Origin: Hydrangea macrophylla
Lineage: Eukaryota; Streptophyta; Magnoliopsida; Cornales; Hydrangeaceae
Direction of reading: 5' to 3'
DNA length: 64,000 bases
Assembly (NCBI GenBank): GCA_033977485.1
Contig: CM066984.1
Span: 111,779,251-111,843,250, forward strand
Of the stretch, positions 31,042-42,700 are shown piece after piece. Made by a program: the position numbers and the translations under genes. Position 1 is the first letter of the stretch. Each line of letters begins with the position of its first letter. The notes below the pieces were generated by a model. It searched no databases. It saw only the letters and a program-made list of their open reading frames with translations, and was not told the origin of the DNA.

Positions 31042-33305
31042 ACATATTAAACAAATATTAAAAATTGTATTTTTTTGCGTAAATATAATAAAATATTTAT
31101 TTTTTCGTAAACCATAGATGTATAGATCTTGAAAAAATACAGTTAAAAAATTACCAAAAAAATCCCAAGAATTGAGAAAATTATAGTGATCTAAAGTTGA
31201 CCGATAATATTATATGTCTGCATACAGATAAAATTATCTATTAGACAGATAAAATCTTAAAATCCTATTGTAACTTATCTTTTTTTATAAAATTTTCAAA
31301 TCCATTGCGTAGATCTAAAAAAAATTATACATGAAATAAATCAACATCAGCACAAAAGGCAAAATAATGAGGAAATTATTATCGTTTTGTGAATATAATA
31401 TGTTTACGAACATATAATATTATCTGTTTTATCTATTAGACGGGCTTTTGCTAGGGGGAAAGTAGCGAGGAACATTTTAAAAAATGTCCAAATTATGGTA
31501 GTTTTTGGCTAATTAATACACTTAATTTTTGGGTAATCTTTTGCCATAATTATAAGTTCATGCAAGTATAATCTAAGGGTTTTTTTTTTTTTTTTATTAA
31601 TAAAACACATATAGATTAACTACTAAACCAAAGTCTTCATGTTCAAAGGTATTCTGTACAAGTCAACACACACTTTTCGCATGAATCTCAAGTTCTGGCA
31701 GGAAAACATACAAAGCTTTCCGCATGTCCAAGTGACGGGATTCTCTGTGATGCACAGAGAGATGGGTCTCAGTCGATAGATCAAAGAACATTTAGGAGCA
31801 GACAAACCTTAGCCCTTGGATGAAATCCAGAGTGGCACCACGTGGTACCTTGAAAGGCACCAAAAAATCTCTCCACAAAGTTTTAAAAACTTTTAAGTGA
31901 GCGGCAATAGAAGGAATAGAATATCAAATTTCCCCCATTGTTTCGAGTGACACGATATCACAAATTAATAAAATTCTCTTGTTTATGCATTTGTCCTTCT
32001 TATTGATTAGTAAAATAAAAATTCCATGTAAACATAATTTTTAAATCAACTTAAATTATTCTACCCAAAAACTTTATCAATTGTACCACATAACACTGTT
32101 TGTAGTACAATAGTTAAAGCATTTTAACAGTTACTACGTACATCATTTTTGACCGTGTAGTGGTATGTAGTAGTTCCGATAAACTATCTTAACTTGTAGT
32201 ACAACCGTCAAAGCATTCTAAAATCAAATACGGAATTCAAATTTTAACCAACATAACACTAACCCTGGTTGTTGCAGCTTGTTTATGTAGATTATAGCTT
32301 TTAGCTTATCAGATTATAGTTTTTAAAATTCAAAATAAGTTGTAAACCTGTTTAGTGTATCTTTTCAAAAGCAGTGATTAAATGTTGGCGATGTTTGCTA
32401 AATCAGTTGCCAAATAGCTTATTTATTGTGTAATTGTCCAAAATGTCCGTAAAAGCTTTCTAGGTATAATTTAATAACTATTTATTTATTGAAAATATGT
32501 GAACTTTAAGTTACATATCTCAACTAATCAATTTTTAATATGTGAGAAAGAAGATGAACAATGATAGAGTTTTTGAATAAATGGTGGGTTTAATATAGTT
32601 GGGTTAATTAATGTCAATAGAAAAAAGATTAAAAGATAAGGTCGTCTGATAAAAGATTTATGAAATAATAAGTAAGCTATAAGTTGGAAAAGCATCTCCA
32701 ACTCAACTTCTAATAAATTGGCTTTTTGACCTTCAATAAGTTGAAAAATTGAAGTCAACACTTTTAGTCTTTGGAATAGTGAGTATAATATTAGCAGTAT
32801 CCCCAATATAATAAAGGGTAAATTTCAAAAACACCCCTATTCTATGATCCATTTTTATTAATACCCCTGAATTTAAAAAAAAAAAAAGTGAACATTGTAA
32901 CCCCCTCATATTTCATAAGGATTTTAAGCTCTAACTCTGTTAATAGAAAATACAAAGAGACAACATTGCCCCTAATATATTTATTATACCTACTATGACC
33001 TTCAACCCTATTTTTGGTCGTCAACATGTAATCAACAGTGTCTCTCCTCTCTCTCTCCCCCCCTTTCTTAGACAACTCTAAAAAAACCTAGGCTTTCAAA
33101 CCTTTAGGTTATTGAATAGAGACGAAACTAAATGAGTTGATTCAAGACAAAGTTCGCTTTGATTGCACACACATACACACACAGGGGGGGTTCAATCCTT
33201 ATAGTGCTGCGATGAAAGACCCCCTTCTCGGTTGATAAATTTAAGGTATATTCACACCTTCTATATGTGTGTATATATATGTGTGTGTGTGTGTATATAT
33301 ATATA
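30601..33305. other. AT-rich intergenic region without a supported gene
   Basis: It contains a 31-G run (31008-31038), a poly-T and minus-strand coding-like fragment (31579-31805, listed separately) and a possible lone MULE-type end near 32817-32845 (GGGTAAATTTCAAAAACACC). GTACCTAGCATTACTC near 30735-30755 looks like a loose MITE end of the family at 46157. Microsatellites lie near 33168-33185 and 33260-33305. Confidence 0.4.
31579..31805 (-). pseudogene. Possible processed-gene or LINE 3' fragment with poly(A)
   Basis: A 60-codon minus-strand frame with non-random composition (KLCMFSCQNLRFMRKVCVDL) ends at 31623. About 25 bases further on a run of 18-20 A follows (plus-strand T run at 31579-31597), with TTATTAATAAA just before it. 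This looks like a reverse-transcribed 3' end. I do not recognise the protein and found no target duplication. Confidence 0.3.
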
Positions 33306-34420
33306 TTAGTTAGAGCCCTTCGCGTTGCGCGGAAAATTTAATTGTGTCGTTTTGTGTGGTTAAGTGGTTGTTAAAAGTATATAATAAGATGTTAAAACAA
33401 TTAAATAGAAAATTATAAATATAGCTATTTTTTCTAAAATTCTTTCTATGGAAGAAGTTGATAATTCTGACTATCTTGTAAATGAGTAGTTAAGGTACCT
33501 AATAAATTATCACTAAAAATATATGACACAAGTAGGGTATTTCCTCTTTAAAAAAATGACATGAATGTGTTTGTAGACCTTAATTGATATTCGAATATAA
33601 TCTATAAATCCTAAATTTGAGGAAAGAAGTTGATCAAAATGTAAATATTAGTGACCAATTCATAATAGCCACTAAAATAGCCAGTTTATTTGACATTTTA
33701 AATATCCCGGAACTTAAATTTTAAAGAAGAAGTTGACCAAAATGTGAATATTAGTGACAAATTCCTAAATAGCCAATAAAATAGCCACTTTTTTTTAACT
33801 TTTTTAAAAGTGAATAATAAATATCCCAAAATTTGTTGACCCAAATGCAATTACACATATTACAATATATGAATCCTAAATTTGAGAGAAGAAGTTGACC
33901 AAATTGTAAATATTAGTGACCAATTCCTAAATAACCACTAAAATTGCCACTTTTTTTTTACTTTTTTTTAAGTGAATAATAAATATCCCAAAAATTATTG
34001 ACCCAAATGTAATTAGACACAAGATTGTTGATTGAAACCTCATTTGAGAGAAGAAGTTGACCAAATTCTAAATATTAGTGACCAATTCCTAAATAGCCAC
34101 TAAAATAGACACTTTTTTTTTACTTTTTTTGAAGTGGATAATAAATATCCCAAAAATTATTGAGCCAAATGTAATTAGACACAAGATTGTTGATTGAAAT
34201 GTCATTATAATATTAAATAAAATTTGAAAAGCCGACTTGAATGTAATTATTTGTGTAAAATGACAGATCTACCCTCACACAAATCAATATATTATTACGA
34301 CATATAAATAGATGTATGACTAATTATGGTGTGATGGAGGACAAAAGAGGAAGTTTATATTTTTTTTACGTGCTAGCTTATTCGTTCTTATAGTATATTA
34401 GATTCTTATATTATAGTAGA
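33306..34420 (-). mobile_element. Helitron-like non-autonomous element
   Basis: On the minus strand it begins TCTACTATAATATAAGAATC (34420) and ends with the short hairpin CCGCGCAACGCG, then GGGCTCTAACTAA (33306), inserted between A and T. TC start, CTAA end, a hairpin about 10 bp before the end and A/T insertion are Helitron features. Inside, GTTGACCAAA.TGTAAATATT recurs at about 33630, 33732, 33893 and 34056, an imperfect 100-165-bp array. No RepHel frame. Confidence 0.6.
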
Positions 34421-34647
34421 TATGTGTGTATGTGTACACACTTGACTTTGCGGCTACAAGGATTTTGGTTTCAAGGCATTTAGGAAATTCCACAATAGTA
34501 GTCTAGTGGTGCTATCCCATCTGGGTATTTAGGATATTTGGGTCTAGCTACTATCTTGTTTGTAGATTCTTTATTGTGTGTTTTGTGACCTTGGAGTTTT
34601 CTTCTTTTGTGATTTCTATTTGGTTGGAAGTATAAAACATGTATTTT

Positions 34648-35575
34648 GCCCGGATCTCAATTTCGTCGTCGAAATATAAAACATGCATTTTTCTATATTT
34701 CACAAGTTAGAACTTCATACCTCGTGCGATTTCCCTCAAACTTTAAAAGATCGTCTAGGGGGCTAATTAATCGTGGGATTTCGAATTTGAGAAAATTCCT
34801 GCAAGTTTATACATGTTTTTCCCAAAAGTCTAGAATTAAGATTTTTACAAAAAATGGCCAAACACGGCCTAAGTAGTATCAAAACGTAGATCTCACCTCC
34901 ACGAGTTCAAATACGAAATCTGAAAAAAAACTGACGGACGGAAGGTCGTCGTATGTCGCCGGCAAGCTCGTGGCAACCAAATCTCTCTCCTCTCTCCTCT
35001 CTCCTCTCTCTAGATATTTGTGAGTTTTGGATGAGAATGAAATCTCACCCCCCACCTATTTATAGAAAAACTCTTCGAAAATTGCGTTTACCTCCCCACG
35101 AGTTCCTCAAATTTCTAATTAGCTCTCGAAACTTCGCACACGTCCATTTTATAACTTTACGAGTGAAAACTATAAATTTTAAAAGTTTTCGACTAGGTTT
35201 CGTTTGGGTCCAAAAATAACGTCCGAAAACTATATTCTGTGGAATCTCTACACAACCTACCTTTTTAATTAACGTATCACTCACGTTCTCACCACAGTTC
35301 TCAAATGATATACTAAAGTATCCAAATACCATAATTATACTACACAAGTATAATTACTATTCACAGGAATGCCAGGTAAAGTCAAATAACATTTAAATCA
35401 TATAAATGTCATTTACTCATGCTCATACAATATGAACTGCCATGTTCCCGTGTCCTCACTGACATCTTACCGTTGACTCACAATCAACCTCAACTCAAAT
35501 TATTAATAACATTAATAATTTCAAAATCTCAAATGATGCATTTTCAGAATCATAAATTTATGAAACGGGTGTGAC
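34648..35575 (-). repeat. Truncated LTR related to element A
   Basis: Similar throughout to element A LTR from about 4535 to 5450: TTTGCCCGGAT, CATACCTCGTGCGATTT, the donor region TCACCTCCACGAGTTC, TATTTATAGA, and an end AAACGGGTGTGACT. The distal 1.1 kb (with palindromes and leader-intron acceptor) is missing. It stops at a GA-rich array. Confidence 0.75.
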
Positions 35576-35579
35576 TTAT

Positions 35580-35772
35580 AGATAGAGAGAGTGGGAGTGA
35601 GATAGAGAGTGGGAGATAGAGACAAAGTGGGAGAGAGAGTGGGAGGGATAGAGAGTTCGAGAGAGTGAGGGGGAGAGATAGAGAGAGAGTGAGGGGGGGA
35701 GAGAGTGGGAGAGATTGATAGATAGAGAAAAAGTGAGGGGGAGAGAGATAGAGAGAGATAGTGGGAGAGAGA
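35580..35772. repeat. GA-rich simple repeat array
   Basis: About 190 bp of GAGAGA interspersed with GTGGGAG and GATA units. It directly abuts the truncated LTR. A complementary CT-rich array lies at 45403-45583, on the other side of element C. Confidence 0.9.
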
Positions 35773-36199
35773 ATAAAATAAAATTATATATATACAAATG
35801 TGTAATTATTTGTTTATAATACATCAAAAAAATAAATGTGTAATTATTTGTGAATCCTATGGACTATCTTTGTTTATAATGTGTCCCACACCACAGAATC
35901 TTCTTCGTTCTCTTAGGCCTACCCTGTTCATGTGGTGGATCCTCCGCTAGTGGAACCTCCTCACATGGCTGGATGACCTGCGATACCCCTCTCCCTTTGC
36001 GGCCATGACGACCTCTACCCCTAGTGTAAATTGAACGTATCGGAGGTCGTCGCTGAGACTCGTCCTGTGTCAAAGCCTCATCCTGTGTCTCTGCCATGGT
36101 GGTATCATGTCCAGTCGTCTCTCTTGCCTCCTCCTGCATCTCCTCCGCCTCTACCTGCGTCAAACTCTCCACCATCATCACCATCGCCTCGAACTGTGA
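35773..36199. other. Unidentified stretch with a weak minus-strand frame
   Basis: A 152-codon minus-strand frame (35864-36322) enters the neighbouring hairpin and ends HEQGRPKRTKKILWCGTHY. Its C-terminal half is Glu-rich, then Arg/Gly-rich (YTRGRGRHGRKGRG). It could be the 3' end of a decayed transposon gene; I do not recognise it and do not call it a gene. Confidence 0.3.
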
Positions 36200-36332
36200 A
36201 TCTGTATGTGGTAGCGTGATCGACGATGACGACGGTGCATCTGTATATGGAACTGATCCGTGACTTATGCATCTCAGTTCCATATACAGATGCACCGTCG
36301 TCATCGTCGATCCCGCTACCACATACAGATTC
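36200..36332. repeat. Hairpin with 56-bp arms at the left border of element C
   Basis: Arms 36200-36255 and about 36278-36332 are near-perfect reverse complements, with a loop of some 22 bp. The right arm ends exactly at the target duplication of element C. Two further bases of symmetry (AC) resume after the element at 45403. Confidence 0.9.
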
Positions 36333-37004
36333 TGTCACACCCGTTCCGGAAAATGCATTCATTTTAAAATGCATATTTGAATTGTGAGAATTATTAATGT
36401 TGATTAATAATTGAGGAATTGGTTGACCATGGTCAACGAAGGGTGTCAAGTGAGGACACGGTGATTCGATATCCATTGAGGCATTCGTAAGAATTAAATG
36501 ACATTTATGTGATTAAATGTTATTTGAAATATCTGGTATTTTATGAATAGTAATTTACCTGTGTAGTATAATTTCTGGTAGTTTTGATCTGGTCTTAGAT
36601 CATTTTTGAATACTGTGGTGAGAACGTGAGTGATACATTATATAAAAGGTAGGTTGTGTAGAGATTTCACTGAATTTAGTTTTCGGACGTTATTTTGGAC
36701 CCAAATGAGACTTAGTCAAAAAATTTTAAAAATTATAATTTTCACTCGTAAAGGCCTAAAATGGATGTGTGCGACATTTCAGGATTTAATTAGAAGTTTT
36801 GAGAAACTGGTGGGGAGGTAAACTTAATTCCCCGAAAGTTGCCTATATATATAGATGAGGATGAGATTGAAATCTCACCCAAACCCACAAATATCTAGAG
36901 AGAGGAGAGAGAAGGGAGATTTGGTTGCCACGGGCTTTGCGACGACAAACGGCGACCGTTCGTCTGTCAGATTTCCTCCAGATTCAAGATTTGAACTCGT
37001 GGAG

Positions 37005-37669
37005 GTAAGACCTACGTTTTGATACTACTTAGGCCACGTTTGGCAAAGTTTTTCTGAAAAGTTAATTTTAAGAATCTAGGAAAAACATGTCTATACTTGT
37101 AGGAATCGTTTAAGATCGGAGATCTGACGTTTATTTGGTCTTCTTGTACTTCTCCTGAAGTTTGAGAGCTATAGCTCGAGGTATCAATTCCGAACCTATG
37201 TAATATAGACAATTTTGGATGTTTTAGATGTTTTGTATGATTTGTGATCCGGGCAAACTTATGTGTTAAATTAGGCCCGTTAAATTTAGTGAGTATGTAT
37301 AGAAAAGCACGGTGACATGATTATGTGAGTATGCTAAATGTCTATGTGGGTCAAATGGGAGTTTGATATAATTTTACGCCGGTGCACGCCTCTCGATGTT
37401 TGAGAGTTTACAGTAGTGACGACTACTTGCTTGGTGTGGGAAGTGGCCAACCAGAGCAGATGGATGCATTGGTTGAGTGATTCTTGGCTAACCATTGGTA
37501 TCGCGGTTTAAGATTTAAGACTTACCGATATACTGGGTGAATGCGTATCTCTCTCCCCGGAGACTAAATTATGTGATTTAGATGTTTAAAACATGAATTG
37601 CCCATATGCATTTGTTTAGAATTGTACGCTCAGCATATAGCTGAGCAGTGGAGACTTCCTCCATTGCAG
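37005..37669 (+). other. Candidate leader intron in LTR of element C
   Basis: Donor GAG/GTAAGA at 37005 and acceptor CTTCCTCCATTGCAG ending 37669, 665 bp. The hairpin CTCAGC-ATATA-GCTGAG lies just before the acceptor, and element A has the same hairpin. Present in the 3' LTR at 43916-44580. Confidence 0.5.
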
Positions 37670-37707
37670 GTGAAAAGAAAAAGGGCAAGAAGAAGCGTGA
37701 GGAGTAA
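37669..37707 (+). other. Conserved lysine-rich mini-frame
   Basis: Reads GEKKKGKKKREE then stop. Element A (minus, 4080-4118) reads GDRKKGKKKREE then stop, same length. Of nine base differences, seven are at third positions, six of them synonymous, and the stop is kept although TAA is replaced by TGA. No upstream ATG in frame: both copies have TGA 27 bases before this stretch, so expression would need splicing or non-ATG initiation. Status as a gene is unproven. Confidence 0.35.
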
Positions 37708-37939
37708 GGCCGAGGAACGCCGGGGAAAAACACTTGTATATGCTTTTGTTTTAAATCCTAAACTTGTAATAAGGATTTGGTTTTTCGTAATATGTTGTAA
37801 TAAGAACTTTAGTTTTAGATGTTGTAATTGAAGCCTATAATTATGTTTTAAATGTTAAAATCAGTTGTGGTTGTATTGGTGTTGGAATTAAGAAGCATGA
37901 GTTGTTAGTAATTTCAACACAGGGCTGCCAGCAGGGGAG

Positions 37940-38253
37940 CAGTCGACTGGACCCTGGGTCAGTCGACTGGATCCCGTGTGGTTGAGACTCTGTAAGTGTA
38001 TAGTAGGAGAAGCAGTCGACTGAACCCTTGAGCAGTCGACTGAACCACTGTAGGTTTTGGCTACTGCTTCTATTAATAGAAAAGCAGTCGACTGGGTCCC
38101 CTTGATCAGTCGACTGGACCCCTTTTGATAATGTTACGTTTTGGTTCTGGATAACCCAGTCGACTGGGCAGTCGACTGGACCTCTGTTGAGGATTTAGGA
38201 TTTTAGTTTCTGCCGAACACAGTGGACTGGACAGCCGACTGGGCAGTCGACTG
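37940..38253. repeat. Paired CAGTCGACTG palindrome array
   Basis: Nine exact CAGTCGACTG palindromes at 37940, 37960, 38013, 38033, 38085, 38107, 38157, 38169 and 38244, plus variants at 38220 and 38232. They form five pairs with a 72-75-bp period; spacing within pairs is 20, 20, 22, 12 and 12 bp. Each is usually followed by GACCC or AACC. The 3' LTR has the same array at 44851-45164. Confidence 0.95.
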
Positions 38254-38491
38254 AGCCTCTGTATTTTGAAAATGGATTCTTGTGGACACTTTCAATTGAA
38301 CAAAATTCTTCCTAACTCTGATTTCAATGGATTTTTCAACTCAGAGGGGAATGTTTCCTAAGTTTTAAACTACCAGGGTTGTTTTAAAGAAGTTCTTTCC
38401 GCTGCGTATTATTAGATGATGTTTGGATGAGCCTTGGTGGCGTGCCACGTGTCCTATTTCCACGCGTAGTGGGATGGGTCGTGACATTTAG

Positions 38492-38503
38492 TGGTATCAG
38501 AGC
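38492..38503 (+). promoter_or_regulatory. Primer-binding site (initiator Met tRNA), element C
   Basis: TGGTATCAGAGC five bases after the 5' LTR, the same primer site as in elements A and D. Confidence 0.9.
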
Positions 38504-38691
38504 TATAGGTAACAAAACTTTGGGAACGTTCGACGACGAGTGGAGTGTTGAGGGAATTGTCACATGTTTTATATTGCATCCATACATATTAAAGATGTTT
38601 GATGCATATGGTATGTTGTTATACATACATGATTATGTTATTTGTCATGCATGCATAGTGTTTATGCATTGAGAACTACAGGATTGTAATC

Positions 38692-39707
38692 ATGAGTGAT
38701 GAAGAGTGAGAACTGTCGCCACACACACGACGTATGAATGAAATGGCAGAAATGATGGGGAATATGGGAGAGATGATACGGAATATAGCGGAGCGACTGC
38801 CTCCTACACCCCACATCGAAGTAGAACCAATAACCGTAGTTCATGCGCCTGAGAATAGGGGTATGAGATCGATATCTGAACAGTTTTCGAAGAAGAAACC
38901 TATAGAATTTCATGGGACGCCTGATACAACGTTGGCAGAACATTGGGTCATGGACATGGAACGAATTTTTCGATCTATTCTGATGTCAAATAGGGAGAAG
39001 ATTGAGAATGCAAGTGACGTATTGAGAGGTGAAGCTCATAACTGGTGGGTAAATGTATTAGATCAAGGAGCACCAATTACGTGGGAAGGGTTTAAGGCAG
39101 AATTCAATTGTCGATTCTTTCCGCGGGCCACCTACAATGCAAAGAAGCGAGAGTTTGATAACCTCAAGCAAGGAGACATGACTGTAACGGAGTATACCTC
39201 CAAGTATAATGCGTTATTGAGATTTGGTAAGGGTTCAGTGCCTGAAGAGGAAGATAGGGCAAGAAAATTTGAAGAAGGTTTAAGGGATAATATCCGGTTG
39301 AGAGTAGAGACTTGCGAGCATTCAACTGTTGCCGCAGTACAACAAACGGCACTTGTAGCCGAAAGCGGAATGGAGAGATCGAGGCAAAATCAGCAAAGTC
39401 AACAAGGAAAGAGAAACCACGAGGGTGATAACCGGAACTATGGTGGACCTTTCAAGAGGCCGTTTGCAAAAGGCTCTAACTCTAGTTTCAGTGGGTTCAG
39501 GAAGCTGGCAAGTAATATACCATTGTGTCCACTATGCAACCGACCACACACTGGTTGATGTTTTATGACAAATTTCCAGAACAAAACCCAAGGGATGGCA
39601 GTGCAAGTATTACACCTGATACGAGGGGCAAGTGCTACGATTGTGGGATGTTTGGACATCAATCCAAGGAGTGCCCGAGGAAGCGTCCTTAGCAAGGAGC
39701 TAGTTCT
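38692..39707 (+). pseudogene. Broken gag of element C
   Basis: Aligned by eye with the gag of element A. Defects: CGA to TGA at codon 6 (38707-38709); CGA to TGA within the first Cys/His motif (39556-39558); a one-base deletion near 39595 in GGGATGGCAGTG; and CAA to TAG at 39690-39692. A 274-codon piece (38734-39558) stays open and holds the gag core ([37 protein letters not shown]). Every new stop includes a C to T change, as expected from deamination of methylated cytosine. No full-length Gag can be made. Confidence 0.9.
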
Positions 39708-42700
39708 ATGGCTTCTAGTGGGTCGAAGCCTAGACAGACTAACGATGGGGGACAAAGGACTGAACAACGTCAAGGAATAGCCTATCAGATGACCCCAGGA
39801 GATATGACTGCTTCAGAGACAGTGGTCTCAGGTATGGTGCTTGTATGTTCACACTTAGCACGCATACTTGTTGACTCAGGATCTACGCATTCATTTGTAT
39901 CGCATGCCTTTGTTGAAAATTTGAATGTCAAATCGGCACCGTTAGGATATGAATTGTCTATTGCTGTACCATTTAGTAAAGCGATAATGACATCTACTGT
40001 ATATAAGAACTGTGAGATCCAATTAGGTGAGAAGTTAATGACAGTAGACCTTATACCAATTGTGGTGAACCATTTTGATGTGATACTGGGAATGGATTGG
40101 TTAGCCCTTAACCAAGCTACGATAGATTGTGAACGGAAAGAAGTTAAATTTCGATCACCAGTACATGGGAACTTTTGTTTCCAAGGGAGTGGGGTTATAC
40201 CGCCACCGTACTTGATTTCAGCTATCCGAGCGGGGAAGTTATTGAAAAAGGGATGTCAAGGATTCCTATGTTCAGTGACTGATGTCTCAGCAACCGAATC
40301 AAGAGTAGAAGACATTCCAGTAGTACGGGAGTATCCAGATGTATTTCCAGATGACTTACCAGAAGTCCTGATTGAGAGGGAAATTGAATTCACTATTGAG
40401 GTAATGACATATTCAAGGCCAGTATCCAAAGCACCGTATAGGATGGCACCAGTGGAATTGAAGGAACTGAAAGTTCAACTACAAGAGTTACTTGACAAAG
40501 GTTTCATCCGACCAAGTGTATCGCCGTGGGGAGCTCCAGTATTATTTGTAAGGAAGAAAGATGGCTCGATGCGCATGTGTGTTGATTACAGGGAACTGAA
40601 CAAGTTAACGATTAAGAACAAGTACCCGTTACCCAGAATCGATGACCTATTTGATCAACTTCGTGGGGCACAAGTATTCTCCAAGATAGACCTGAGATCG
40701 GGTTACCATCAGTTAAAAGTAAAGGCCGAAGACATTGAGAAAACAGCTTTCAGGACGCGCTACGGACATTATGAGTTCTTAGTCATGCCATTTGGAGTTA
40801 CAAATGCACCAGCCGCGTTCATGGATCTTATGAACCGAGTCTTCAAGGACTACTTGGATGATTTTGTGATCGTATTTATCGACGACATTCTTATCTATTC
40901 GCCGAGTGAAATACAGCACGAGAATCATTTGAGATTAATACTTCAGAGATTGCGGGAAAAACAATTGTTTGGTAAATTCAAGAAATGTGAATTCTGGTTA
41001 CCTAACATTACTTTTCTTGGTCATGTGATTGACAAGAATGGAGTTTCAGTTGATCCTCATAAGGTGGAAGCCGTATCTAATTGGCAAAGACCGACATCCG
41101 TATCCGAGATCCGAAGTTTCTTAGGGTTAGCGGGATACTACCGCCGTTTTATTGAAAATTTCTCAAAGATTTCATTGCCTATGACAAAGTTGATGAGAAA
41201 GGGCGTTCCTTTTGAATGGAGTCAAGCATGTGAAGACAGTTTTCAAGAGTTGAAGTCGCGATTAACAAGAGCACCTATCTTGACGATACCATCCGGAATT
41301 GAGGGTTTTGTAATCTATAGTGATGCTTCGCATCAAGGCTTGGGGTGTGTGCTTATGCAGGGTGGTAAGGTGATTGCATATGCGTCTAGACAGTTGAAGA
41401 CACACGAAGTTAATTATCCGACTCACGACTTGGAATTGGCCGCCGTAATCCATGCCTTAAAAATTTGGAGACATTACTTGTACGGGGAGAAATGTGAGAT
41501 CTTCACGGACCACAAGAGTTTGAAGTACTTATTCACACAGAGGGATTTGAACATGAGACAGAGAAGATGGTTAGAGTTGATGAAGGATTACGACCTTTCA
41601 ATCGAGTATCATCCGGGGAAGGCTAATGTAGTAGCCGATGCGTTAAGCCGGAAGACGACAAGGAACTTAGCCGACGAGCTAACACAACAAAAAGAATTGG
41701 TCAAGGAGATGGAGCGTTTGGAACTGGATGTAATTTCAGAGACCAACGGTGGCTTAATGATGGTGATCATAGCACACCCAAACATTCTAGATGAGATTAA
41801 AACAGAACAGTTCAATGATGTCTACCTGTGTAGAATGACAGACGAGATACCTTTGGGAAAACGACCGGGGTTTATTGTGAAACAAGGAGTATTAGTACTT
41901 GGGGATCGTTTGTGTGTACCGAACGTGAAAAACTTGAAAGAGCGACTTTTAGTGGAGGCTCACAGTACTAAATATTCAGTTCATCCGGGAAGTAACAAGA
42001 TGTATCGAAACTTGCGAGAAAACTTCTGGTGGAGAGGTATGAAGCGAGAGGTTGCTAAGTTTGTGTCCGAATGTTCATCATGTCAACAGGTGAAGGCAGA
42101 AAGACAAGTACCTACAGGACTACTACAACCATTACCAGTGTCAGAGTGGAAATGGGATGAGATTACGATGGATTTTGTATCCGGATTTCCACGATCGCCT
42201 AACAAGAACGACAAAATTTGGGTTATAGTTGACAGATTGACGAAATCAGCTCATTTTCTTCCAATTAAGACGACTAAGCCGTTCAAGTTAGCAGAGTTGT
42301 ATGTGAAAGAGATTGTAAGACTACATGGGGTCCCAGCAGTGATTATATCGGATCGTGATAGTAGTTTTACATCAAGGTTTTGGGGAAGTTTGCAAGAAGC
42401 TATGGGTACGAAGTTGAGTTTCAGTACCGCATTTCATCCTCAGACCGACGGACAGTCAGAACGGACGATTCAGACCTTAGAGGATATGTTGAGATTGTGT
42501 GTCCTAGATTTTAGGAGTGATTGGGAGAAACACTTACCATTAATCGAATTTGCTTGCAACAACGGTTTTCAGTCAAGTATCGGGATGGCACCGTATGAAG
42601 CTTTGTATGGACGTAAGTGTCGTTCACCGGTTTGTTGGACCGAGGTTGGGGAAAGAAGATTGATAGGACCTGAGATAATACAGTTGACTACTGAGAAAGT

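Larger units (their letters stand above)
36333..38486 (+). repeat. 5' LTR of element C
   Basis: TATATATATA at 36844-36853 gives a U3 of about 510 bp and a transcribed part of about 1.6 kb. That part holds a candidate leader intron (37005-37669), a conserved lysine-rich mini-frame (37669-37707) and a palindrome array (37940-38253). Confidence 0.92.

Noticed and set aside
37940..38253. CRISPR-like array
   Set aside because: Ten-base palindromes at paired spacing inside a plant LTR, no spacers of constant length, eukaryotic host.
38492..38503. Initiator tRNA-Met gene fragment (also 10198-10209 and 57279-57290)
   Set aside because: Only the 12-base complement next to an LTR; these are primer-binding sites.
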